From: Dichotomocladium elegans
Taxonomy: Eukaryota; Mucoromycota; Mucoromycetes; Mucorales; Lichtheimiaceae
Direction: 5' to 3'
DNA length: 64,000 bases
Assembly (NCBI GenBank): GCA_025716815.1
Contig: JAIXMN010000044.1
Coordinates: 54,978 to 118,977 of the forward strand
A program made the position numbers and the translations under genes. Below are positions 1 to 10,850 of this stretch, one piece after another; the first letter of the stretch is position 1; each line of letters begins with the position of its first letter. The notes below the pieces were generated by a model. That model made no database searches, was not told the DNA's origin, and was given only the letters and a program-made list of their open reading frames with translations.

Positions 1-2544
1 TCTCACACGACTGTCTGAAAGCCCAAGCGATCATCGGAAAAGGTAACCAATTTTTCTCGGGTAAGGAAGCAATCAAAAGATTTGACTCTGTGTGTGTGTG
101 GTGTGCTAGGCGTCGAGACCTCTTTGGAAGCCCGCATGAATATCTCAGCAGTCCAAAACGAAATGGATCGACGTACACGACTGGACGTCCTGCTTATGAA
201 GAACCCGAGCCATTGGATTTCGAAAAGTATATGGCCGGTCGTGCTCCGCCTAACCTGGATGATTTGCTAGGAGACGACAGTGAAGAGGACCATGCTGTTG
301 CTCAAGAGACCCGATCTCCCGCAAAGACAATGAGCAGCATCACTAAACGACCTGGTAAGCTACACATTGGCCGGTGCGATCGTTACGGGCCGAGGTTCTC
401 TATCCCATTCTAATGGTTCCTCAAACAACATATTCCATGTCCCACCCTCTTGTGGTATCCAACATTCGTGCATAGCTCAGGATCGCACGGGTAGCAAAAG
501 ATCAGACTGGCGCCGCGGATCAAAATCTCGTTTCAGCGGAAAAGGTAACAAGAAAACACATTGGACGATGGGCCCGCTTTGGCTAACCTGGATTGGAAAC
601 AGATGCTGCGGATCAGGAAGTGGCCTTATACAACATTACTGCGCCTGTCAGCAAAAGCTCTGGTGGAGATACGCAAGAGGGTATGGATACCCAGCATGTT
701 CAATTACCGTTCTTCATGTCGAAGGTGGGGATACCTTGGAAGAGGGCCGAGGTTCCAGTGGACAGGCCACGAACATATCCGAGCAATCGAACTGGTAAGT
801 AGAGAGAGACTGTTCATATGAAGAGAGGGTCTGAGCAACAAGTTGCTACTTGAAAGCGAGCAGCCAACCGGCAGATCAAGCTGCGCTCTGTCCTGAACTG
901 AAGGGTTTCACCACAGTAAGTTGAAGAAAACCACAGGACGGAAGATGAGAATCTAATCGGATGTGTAACAGTACTGTGAGCAACTTGAAGAACTTGTGTC
1001 AGGCCTTCAGAAAGATCTTGAGGTTGCGGAAAGCGGGATAGAAGCAAAGAATCCGGCCTTATTTCGTTCCTACTTTAGCGGCGACACGCAACAGCAAAGC
1101 GGCATGGAGGTATAAGATAAAAGCAAATCAAACGGTTTTATTTCCACCACCACTCACCCCAACGCATGCTCTTCTTTAGGCACGATTTCAACAACTCTGG
1201 ATCCATGCCAGCATGCTGGCCAAAAAAACTCTCTATGAATGGAAACATAACGTCATTCAGGAGTTACTCGATGAAGAAAAACAATGCTTGAAGGAAACAG
1301 AGAAGGTGAATCTTCGGGGAGGGGGTTGCGGTTGATGATACATTTTATCTCATTGCGTTCAAAGGTCGAGCGCTTCCTGGCCGATTTCGGACGCTCATGT
1401 TGTGTCCATTTCGATTCTGATGCTCAGCTCCAGACCGGAGTGGCCGATCTCCAAGAGCGGGTGCTCGACAAAGAGTTGAGTGGTTGCACGTGATAGCGAG
1501 CTCCCATGGGTCTCTCTCTCTTATACTCTCTCTCTCTCTCTCTTTTCTTTTTAGAACCCATCTGCAGACCCGTCAAGAAGTGCTGAGGGTGCTGGATAAG
1601 CAACAATTGGTGTACACAAAGCAGGCTGCAGCGCTTCAAGCACGAAAAGAGGCGCTTATGGCGGAGATCGGTAGGCTTAAAAAAGCCCGGGAGGATGAGG
1701 ATGCCTTGTACACCGAACGAAATCTTGTTGAAGCGAAGGAATCCTATGAACGATGTGAACGTGTTGGAGGATGGAAGTTGATTCGTTGGTCTGGACCGCA
1801 GGTGGAGCTGCTGATCGACAATGATATCAATATTGTTGCGGATAAGACGAAGCTGGACGAGCGACGAAGCGATGCAATCCTTGTTCGGATGATGGAGCAA
1901 AGTGAGCACTTTTATGGTGCTTTCTCGGAACTGATGTACGGGCTCCAGGAAATAACAAAAGACGTGTGGGATATAGGACAAGTAGGGCGCGTCATCTCTT
2001 TCCACCCCACCCAAGTCATCGATGCCTTCTCAAACAAGCTGACGTTGTATTATTATTATTATTATTTTAGATCGCGCGACGCGTGGCACTCTACTGGCAA
2101 AACTTGAGACTCCTCTACCGCGAGATCAGGGCTGTTCGAAAACATAACTATTGGCTGAAGGCGAGCACGGCCAAAGAAGAGGATGAACATGGTCAGCAGG
2201 GAATCTTCTGCACCGTTGTATTTGCTAGTTTTGTGTCCAAGGCCAAGATTATCTTGTACTTGCGTATTTGGCCTAGGGACGTCATCGACTTTCCCACCCT
2301 TCGCGACGATATCCTGAGTGTCAAGGTTGAATATGCTCCGGTACCGTAAGTTGAGGAAATTCGATTCGATTGGCGGGAGGAGGAGAGGTTGATGCTCAAA
2401 TGGTTTCCCCCCACCCTTCATAGGGAAGAGAAGGTGGAAACGATCATTCGAGACAAGCTACGGCAGAAGGGCTTTATTGGATTTGCAGATACGCTGAAGG
2501 ATATTTTACGGGCTCTAGACAAAGAGGAGCCAGCCGAGGTGTAG
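1..2544 (+). CDS. SPC7: Spc7/KNL1-family outer kinetochore protein (5' end probably outside window)
   Basis: KNL1/Spc7 is the kinetochore scaffold that binds the Mis12 complex through its C-terminus and recruits checkpoint proteins through its N-terminus. At least nine exons can be followed. An acidic, disordered stretch (about 110-352) precedes the motif FFMSKVGIPW (exon 602-795). Next comes a long coiled coil (971-1107, 1181-1303, 1364-1490, 1555-1960) with NPALFRSYFS and LAKKTLYEWKH. The C-terminal part carries ERVGGWKLIRWSG, where the family passes from coiled coil to its tandem RWD region, and runs on through 2072-2346. The stop is at 2542-2544. Introns are GT-AG and short; one ends in a (TAT)n stretch at 2047-2071. 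No MELT repeat is visible, so the N-terminus probably lies left of the window. The family call rests on the coiled coil plus the GWK-type block; exon borders in the first 600 bp are tentative. Confidence 0.72.
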
Positions 2545-2719
2545 ATTGCAAACACCGCGTTGGTATATAAATAATTGCATTGTGTCTGATGGGTAGTATG
2601 AGAGACAGATGATATATGTACACAGATTTTGCGGCGAAAGAGGAACGGTGGGCCTACCCATATATGAGTGTCTGAGGGGAATGATAGCTCACCGAGTGTG
2701 TCTGTGGATGTACCACTGG

Positions 2720-3911
2720 CTAGCGAAACTCAAAGTGGCCAAAGCTTCGTTGATCAACGTGGCGCAATTTGAGTTCCTGATACCAGTCATCATGGTTGTA
2801 ATAGTAGTAATAACCCGAGATCTCGTCGGTGGATCGTCGATAGCAAATGTAATAGAATCCTTCGAAGCTTGCTCCATCAATGTTGCGGACATGATGGTCA
2901 GGGACCAGGAAATGCTCCTTCCAGCGCATATAAATGTAATCCTGCTCGGTTGGATCATAGGTAAAATTGTCATGGTGAAAGAGATGAACGTACGGTTCGA
3001 AGGATGGGAACCGTTTCTACGTAGCATTACCATCAACATTCCCCCCCCCAAAAAAAAAAGATATATAAAAAAAAAGACCTTTTGTTTTTTTTTTCCTCCG
3101 CCTCTGTCTTTTTTGCTTTACCCAATGTTCCAAATCAATGCTTTGATATGCCTGCCATTTCCTAGTCAAGAACGGATACGTTGGACCTATGATCTCGGCC
3201 TTAAAGAATGTCTGTTTGGGTGCCGGAATACAAGATTGGGGGCGAGAATGGATGGGTAGGTGGTTGTTTTATGTGTGTGAGGTTCGTCCACTCAGCGTTC
3301 TTTTTCCACAATCCATTTCTCTCTCCCACCCTTCTCACTAACTGTCAGTTCCGGAAATTCGGTGGTCAGACCCTTGATGTTCAGGTAGCCACTCATGGTA
3401 CTTTCTTTGATGTCGATATGCTGGAGCGAGCAATAGACAAAACATATAAATCGATCTTTGTTCCCCACCCCCACCCCTTATGGAGTCGGCATGAAATTTT
3501 TTTCTTTACCTGGATATCCACAATCACTTCATACTCCGTCGCTGCGCACTGTTGTGTTCCCTTGAAACGGGACCCGGGATAAAGAGCGCCGAGTGTCCTG
3601 GTGCTCAATCGCTGCGTAGAAATATCAACCCAGTCATCATGACCTTGTCTGGCGGTCAATGTAGGTCGTCGGGTTCGCCTTCGTTTCTTTTGGTGGACCC
3701 TGCCAGCATCGGCATTTGTTGCGCCGTCATCATCGACTCCAGCCACTCTGGAAGCCAATGCAGCACCGTCGGCAGCAGCACCAGCACCAGCACCAGTGCC
3801 CGTGTCTTGCTTTGAAGCAGTCTTGACATGGGAGCAATCCGATGAGGAGCAGACTGGGCAGACTGCACCCTGAAATGACAATGATCGTTGCAAGGCTGCT
3901 GCAATGGGCAT
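2720..3911 (-). CDS. GID4: GID4/VID24 substrate receptor of the GID/CTLH ubiquitin ligase
   Basis: GID4 is the receptor that binds Pro/N-degron substrates such as gluconeogenic enzymes for the GID/CTLH E3 ligase. Four exons give one frame: 3911-3510, 3420-3343, 3211-3122 and 3016-2720. Diagnostic blocks in order are LYPGSRFKG, MSGYLNIKGLT, EIIGPTYPFLTRKW, HHDNFTYDP, MRWKEHFLVPDH, GASFEGFYYICYR and the C-terminal GYYYYYNHDDWYQ ending in FEFR, all typical of the GID4 beta-barrel. The N-terminus before GALYPGSRF is family-variable: low complexity, with CPVC/SDC cysteines, an Ala/Gly run and a basic KKRRRTRR patch. The start was put at MPIAAALQRS (3911); a longer in-frame Pro-rich start at 4016 is possible. 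The gene is convergent with the Spc7 gene, whose stop is 175 bp away. Confidence 0.93.
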
Positions 3912-4838
3912 GATAGGTTGTCCTGGGAGCGGAGGGTGAGGACAGCAGGAGAGGAAATAGGAGGAGGCCGGGGGGGGGGGTGGCGCGCGAGATGGAGAGG
4001 GAAAATATGAAAGCACAAGTCACGTGCAGTATAAAAAGGTGGGGAGAGAGAGAGCATAATTCCCTCAGTAGCGCACTCTGTTCCCACTTCCTCCAGAACC
4101 TCCCAAGATCCATTCATTCACCTTTCCCTAAACAATCCATCGCCAGTCTTTAGAGCTGCTGCAAGTCACGTGTAGAGCCATCTCACCGGTATACACGCTG
4201 TCCGATTACGGCACGGTGGGATTGGGCCCCACCTTGAGTGATGGATGGCCGTCTGATACGTAAAGTGGCGGGTGGGGTGTTTTCTCCGTACAGATGAAGA
4301 CGTCAGACAGGTTGGCTTCCCCATCGTTGTTGTAGTATTCTGTTGGCCAAGCAAACAGGGCAAAGAGCGATATAAAAAGTAGGGTACCAGTTGGATATAG
4401 TTTAGCCCTTGGAACAAGTGTTTGCGTGGCGCATGCGCTGAGATTAAAACATGGATCAATGATCCGTAAAGAAACCTTGATTCCAAAGAAAACAAGCCTA
4501 CATTGACCGATGAAAGAGAAACGATGACGGTCGCGAATGTTGTGTGTTACAAGGCATGGAGGAGAGTTTTACGTAGTCACATGTACCGGATTAAAGCTCG
4601 ATTATGACGTCTACTATGTCCGGACCTAGGACAAGCTAGGAAAACAAACCCACTGGCATTCCGAAGCGGGACTTCTTTCGGTGGCTAATGATGCTTGGCT
4701 TCAGCACGCTGCCATTTTAGGAAATCGCAGGAACGCACATAAGGGGTGGGGAGGGAGGGGGAAATTAAATGGGCCAGCCCGGACCATTCGATAAGCCATA
4801 CATCATATATATATATATATACCCTCAGCGCACACAAA
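3912..4838. other. Divergent intergenic region between GID4 and the repeat-protein gene
   Basis: I see no coding sequence. Two TATA-like blocks, TATAAAAAGG near 4031 and TATAAAAAGT near 4372, both read on the + strand. A (TA)n run at about 4807-4821 lies just before the ATG of the downstream gene at 4839. A GT-AG intron is not evident. The stretch probably holds the promoters of both flanking genes. Confidence 0.4.
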
Positions 4839-7546
4839 ATGGACGAGGAGCTACTACTGACAATTAAACGCGCAGAACGATTTCGATTGCGGCAACGAGG
4901 AACAGGGTGGGTAACACCATTACTCCTGCAAACAGGCGGAAAGATACATTTTAAAAAAGTTCGACGACATTAACAACTTATCTAAAGTCTTTTCGATTCC
5001 AAATCTATTCCTCCGTTGGTCATTCTTCCACCCTATGCGCGCCAGCCTAGCCGCCATGCTTCCAAACCACCATCGGTTGCTGCAGTGTCACCACCACCAA
5101 TATCATCACATGTTAAAAATGGATTGCCGATGACGGATGCATCACACGAACGCGCAGTAGAATTAACAATCGATGGGAGGACAGCGCTATCGTCATTGGA
5201 AAATCGTGCTGCAACGAGATCATCATCAGAGTCAACCAGTGATAAACGTGTAGTAGACCTAATGGTGGACAGCTTTGATGTCGAATACGATCAAGAGGAA
5301 GTGTCAATGTCGGCTTCACATTCAGAGCACCGGGAAGAACATAATTTGGAGACAGATCCGTCGATACTGGCCTCACAGCGCCAGGACGATGACGATGTGA
5401 TCATGGCGATGTCGCCTTCAGGAACTGAGACGCACGATCAGCAGAAGGATAACATTAACATGCCCGTGCACGTCTTGCGTCCTCAAGAGCCTCAAGAGCC
5501 ACAAGACCTGCAAAATGATGATGCTAACATGTCTATGCACGCCTCGAAGCCGCAGGAACCTCGCGAGCCCCACGATCAGCAAAAGAACGACGTTAATATG
5601 TCTGCGCACATCTCGCAGCCGGAGGAGCCACAAAAGCCGCACGATCAGCAATATAATGATACGGATATGTCCCATCATGTCATGCGGCCGCATGTGTCGC
5701 AAGAACCGCAAGGTCAGCAAGAGAATAACGTTAATATGTCTGCGCACGTCTCGCAGCCGGTGGAGCCGCAGAAGCCGCATGATCAGCAATATAATGATAC
5801 GGAGATATCCCATCAGGTCATGCGGCCGCAAGAATCCCAAGAACAGCAAGGTCAGCGGAATAACGATGTTGCCACGTCCCATCACGTCCCGCGACCGGAG
5901 GAGCCGCAAAAGCCGCACGATCAGCAAACTAATGATATTAACATATCTCATCACGTCCTGCAGTGGCAAGAGTCGCAAGAACAGCAAGGTCAGCAGAATA
6001 ATGATGTTGCCATGTCCCATCACGTCCCGCTGCCGGAGGAGCGGCGAGATATTGACACATCCGCAATGACACTATCTGTACCGCCTCCAGAACAGCAAAC
6101 TCTTGAAATTGATCTATCGGAAATGGTCTCACAGCCTCAAGAAGATCACGATATGGGCATGGATCTGGAGATGGACATGGATATAGACATGGACTTGGAC
6201 GTAGCATCCCCACCTTTACAATCCCGAAGTGCTATGAATGCTATCTTAGGTGAATCGTCACCGCTTCCGCAGGCACAGGAACAGCGAGAACCAGAGCCGG
6301 CCATGTCTCTTGCGCAACCACAACCAGAAGATCACCAGACCACCGAGTTAACCGCGCCGGCGTCATCCTTACAACCCCAAACCCAAGTGAAAGACAGCGG
6401 GGCGAGTGAGCAAGCGATATTAGTCCATTCGCCCCAAGAGGAGCCATCGCGATCTGAACTACCTCCTCAAAAAGACATGAGTGAACCGTCAGGAGGGCGG
6501 ACTAGGTCACATAATGAGACTGTGTCGATGGATATCACCGCGCCTCCTCACTTGTCAGTCGATCTGGATGACTTTGAATTCGACGATAATCACGATGATT
6601 CAAGGCCAAAGGAGGCCACCCCCGAGCCACCAGCATCCGAAACATCGAGGCATAAAGAAGATTCCGGAGCAGACGAGCACCCATCAATAGCAGCAGAGAA
6701 CGAGGACGAGTTTGTCTTTGACTTTGAAGACAGCGAGATTATTTCTCCAGAAAATCCTGCGGCCCGAGGCCGGTCCGATGTCACCAGTGTTAATGCTATC
6801 AAAAGAAAAAGTGGAAGGCAGCTTACGGTACTAGAAGAGGTTTTACTGAAAGAGCTCCTGGCGACAACGAATGAAGATGACCATGGCGAGATCACGGTCG
6901 ATGTCATGCGAGAGAATGTGGTTAAAGTGGTGGATGATGCGACGGATGGAAGTTCAGTGCGAAACGCGAAACGCAAGGCTGCCGAGCTGGCGACGAACAT
7001 GGCGATGAACTATCTTCGGCTATGCGCACTCGATACAAAGTAAGCTGCTGTAGTTGTTTACTTCTCTTTCCCTCTCTCTGTGACCAATACGTGCTGGCTT
7101 TTCCATAGTTTGCCGGAATCCGCAGTACAGGAGACCGTAGAAATCTTCCTTGATAGTGTAGATAAGCAGTTAAAGAGACAGGTACGAAACTGAGCAAAGG
7201 AAGGAGAACGGATGAATTAACATAAGCGTCAAAGCTGGAGTTGTATGACAGCATAATTGTGTATAAACGGAAACAGAAGCGCTTGCGCCTACTCCAGACT
7301 CGCGCCGTGAACCGAATGCGTGAAGCGCGCCAAAGGCACCAAGAACTACATCTTGCCATCGCGGAGGCACGGAGGCTGAAGGAGAAATCTCGTTCTGAGG
7401 AATTGGTAAGCTCGACGATAGGCACGTAGAATGGGTGGACCTGCTGATTACTTATTCGTATCATTGATTAGCTTTATTCGGATCTTATGGACCTCTTCAA
7501 CGCCTTTGATATAACAGGCAATGAAATTGAAAGAACTGATGAGTAG
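4839..7546 (+). CDS. Unrecognised acidic repeat protein with a C-terminal coiled coil
   Basis: The function is not recognised. Exon 1 starts MDEELLLTIKRAERFRLRQR at 4839 and ends at a GTGGGT donor. Exon 2 (about 4988-7039) carries an imperfect repeat array, then acidic Phe-rich motifs (DDFEFDDNHDD, FVFDFEDSEI). A charged, probably helical block follows (LTVLEEVLLKELLATT, then NAKRKAAELATNMAMNYL). Three short exons (7109-7180, about 7233-7406 and 7472-7546) encode a basic coiled coil with KRKQKRLRLLQTRAVNRMRE and end ...NEIERTDE. The layout, a disordered acidic N-terminus plus helical tail, recalls scaffold or chromatin/kinetochore proteins, but I cannot place it in a family. The gene follows a (TA)n-rich promoter. 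Splice borders are inferred from frame and consensus. Confidence 0.68.
5440..6050 (+). repeat. Imperfect coding tandem repeat, about 8 copies, Q/E/P-rich
   Basis: The encoded units follow the pattern H-V-x-x-P-(Q/E)-E-P-(Q/R)-x-P-H-D-Q-Q-x-N-D-x-N-M-S, each roughly 22-28 residues. The DNA copies are diverged (for example cagccggaggagcc against cagccggtggagcc), so the array has evolved under drift or relaxed selection rather than very recent expansion. The opposite strand stays open for 201 codons here, a by-product of the repeat composition. Confidence 0.8.
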
Positions 7547-10500
7547 AGAAACGGATTTGGCTCAGTGCAGAGGTCTTCTATTTGAGTGCACAATAGAATA
7601 CGGAAGTTGCATGAAAACAACAGCGTCAATGGGAACCGTGCTCCTCAGCGCCATTGATAGAGTAAATTGTTTTCTCTTGTTGCAGGACCTTTGCAAGGTC
7701 TTTTAGAAATGCCATCTTTTTCGTGGCCAGTGCGACGTTTACTCCCCTGCCCCATTGGGTCTAGGTTCCTGAACGGGTGAGGGGCAATGTAGGTTCTGAG
7801 AGATCCTGTTGCGGCTGTAGATAACCCAGTCCGCTATTGAAACCCACAATCATTGTTAAATGGGCTGGACAATTTCTGACCTGAACATGACCGGCTGAGG
7901 GATGTTTATGGCAGGCCCGGAAGAAGTTTTGAAACGATATGTTCTTGGGGAAATGGGGGCGCGTGGATTCTTCTCTGGCCTGGGTCCACCTGCCAACCCA
8001 CATGCCGTGCATATCGGGTTTTATATGACAGTGACTGAAATGAATATGACCTATCGACCTTTCTTTTGATATATCTATCTACATCGAATACCTGCGTATG
8101 TAAAACTACATGACAATGCACAGAGCGCTACTTGTTTTCTTGGTATAATGATATACAAAAAAAAAAGGGATCACGAAGCTCGATATGATGTATTTTTTTT
8201 TTCACATATCTATACCATGCAGATGTTTGGTTGTCCTTTCACTATCAGGTTATGTGATCTACAGACCGAAGAAATATGCCTTTCTATATCGGTTCGGTCC
8301 ATGTGATTCTGGCGTGAATGCATAACATACGTACGCAGTTGGTGTTGGGCTGTTTGTTTGCCAGAATAAATCCTGTCATACTCGATCTTTTGACCGGGCA
8401 TAAGCATCCAACACGTTGTGGATTTTTTTTTTGCCCGGGCACGGATGCGCCCAGAAAATTGACATGACATTTCTCTATTTTGCATTGGCGCGGAAACGGA
8501 CAAAAGTAAGGTACCATTATCCAATGAGAGCGTAATGTCTTTATTTGCCTGAATATTGGATGTGAGTTAATTTTTGACAACCCACTCGAGCATTGTCAGT
8601 ATTATCCAAACTATAAAGGAAAATCTGGAAGTGTGCGTGTGTGTGTGTGTGTTGGGGGGGGGGAGAGGAGGAGGGAAGGGAATGATGACGGTCAGCTGAA
8701 GGAAGACGTCCCTTCTCGAACGGATCAATTAATTTTGAAAGTGCTAAACCATATATATGCATCTTATCTCTCTCGCTCGCTTGTTTGCTCAAATCATTCC
8801 ACACTTCACATGCACTCATACAGATACACATGGACACACAAGGGTACGAAGGGGGGTGGGATCTGGGGTTGCAGCGATTGATATTTATTTTGGGGAAAAG
8901 GTGGTGATAGGGCGTCAGGAACGCGAGGCGGACCCCAAGGAGGGAGCAAGAGGTACGTACTCGGTCATATCCCTAGTCTCAGCATGAACCGACCGAATGT
9001 TTTGGGGCTGTTTGAAGAAAAAGCACGCTTGTTTTGATTGCCCTTAGCCAGCTTGCAAGCTTTTTTTTTTTGTTCTTGCCATCTTCGAATTTTGCTCTAG
9101 TACAAACGTGTTGAATATTCAGTAGCCTCACTGGGCCTTTCTTTTTGGTGAGCTAGGACAAGGGGAGAATGAATGATGAATGGCAAATGGTAACACAAGT
9201 AATTAGACTGTAGCGCAAGAGGTAAAAGCATATCTAACGCTCCGATGCAAAGACCATCATCGCTGCGATAAATCATGTTCAGGGGTCGCTTTCGGGAAGA
9301 GGTTTGGGGGGGCGGGGCGACTGATGGAGAGAAGCGAGATAGGGCACGACCCGGGAGATCTTGGCCTTTGTACCAACGATGTCAGGATGCGGACTGGCCT
9401 TGGGATGCAAGCCTTGCGCTAACAAGGTTGCTGTTGCGGAAAGAGTTCGTGCGACCTTTATTTGGAATCATTGTAGCGTGAATATTGTGCGAGTTGGGGT
9501 TTTAGCAGAGATCCTCAAGAAAAAAAATAAAGTAATGTTGTACGGGCTCAATGATAACATCATCGCAGATGGGACAAGCAATCACACAGGACATGGACAA
9601 AGAACGCCCGTATCCTCTTCCCTCTCTCTCTCTCTCTCTCTCAACCCCGTACGGTTGAAAAAAGCCGTGAGGCCAGTGCATAAAAAACCATGGAACACTT
9701 TAACCAGGCATTGGTCGCATGGATCAAATCCAGAGTGGCATCCAGCAACCAAAAATTTGGGGAAAAAAGATGAATGTACCTGAATCAAGCAAGGACCCAT
9801 TACCGAATAAGGTGATACAATGTGTCCAGGTCAATGTTTCATTCGACATAGTTTGCATGGCAAACTACCATTTTTGGGCATTACTCTTTCGAGGGCAATA
9901 CTTCGGAATAAGCATTTTTTTCAGTGGATTGAGAAACCTTCTTTCAAATATTCCCTCTCCTTCAACATGTTTCTCTATCTCTCTCCGCCGCCGCTACCCT
10001 TCCCCCCCCCGCACACAAAACAAATTGGTCCTGTAAAACCCAATTGTTCATAATGGTCTTGGGGGTTTGAGAGGTGGAAAGGTATGGAAGACGCGGAGAG
10101 AAACCAGTGGTATGTGCATCCACAAGGAATAGGTGGCGCCGGCTTACAATCCGACCACTTGTCTCTCATTTCATTTTTTCTACTTGTCCACTGTATCCCC
10201 AACCCTTCCCTCTCCCCCTTTTGTATTTTTTTTACAAGGTAGCTTACGTATTTCAATATGAAAACTAGAAGGAAAGAAAAAAATAATAAATAGTCTTCAG
10301 ATGAACCTGTCGAATAAGTGAAATCTGGGGAAATGCAACACATTTGGTACGACAGGAAAGCCAGAAATTGGAATACCACCCGCTCGAAGGACTTTTGAGC
10401 TAACAAAAAGAGAGAGAGAGAGCGTTGGCAATGGGCAGATGGATCCGTTCAGAAAGACAGGCGGGCGGGAGGCAGAAGTGGATGTTCTGTAAGAAGCAGG

Positions 10501-10850
10501 AGAGGTAATAGAAAAGAGTCAAAACGATAGCGAAGCACGAGGGGGGGGGAGAATGGCGGCCAAGGCGACGAGGGGATTGTATACTAATTTCTGTGCTATT
10601 GTGTGACAGATTCATTTTGGATGGACCATCCATCACAGAAGGGATTCTATCTCTTCCCTCTTTCCCTTCTTTCCGCCTGTATCTACTTTCTATTTCGGCA
10701 TCAGTCCTCTCTTGCGCCTGCACACTCACTCACTCGCCTTTTCCCTTTCCAGTCCTCTCCACCCCAACACCTTCCCTCCCCCACTTCTACAGCATAACGA
10801 ACGGAAAACGAATTATATCCTTTTTGTCGCTCGATTTACTCTCATCAGCA
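7547..10850. other. Long intergenic region without a supportable gene
   Basis: No open frame here resembles a protein or gives a convincing multi-exon model. It contains T-rich and simple-sequence stretches: (GT)n at about 8633-8651, a G-run at 8656-8662, (CT)n near 9620-9640 and a pyrimidine-rich block at 10640-10800 just before the arrestin gene. The last looks like that gene's promoter and 5' UTR. No tRNA or snRNA signature was found by eye. A structured non-coding RNA around 7740-8000 cannot be excluded. Confidence 0.35.

Noticed and set aside
4166..4495. 109-codon minus-strand ORF upstream of the repeat-protein gene
   Set aside because: No protein-like pattern; it lies across TATA-like promoter DNA.
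5418..6023. 201-codon minus-strand ORF opposite the Q/E/P repeat region
   Set aside because: It mirrors the repeat composition of the sense gene and is Leu/Arg-rich with no start context or exon partners.
7740..8010. Possible structured RNA (SRP, RNase P/MRP or U3 considered)
   Set aside because: None of the conserved boxes of these RNAs could be matched on either strand.
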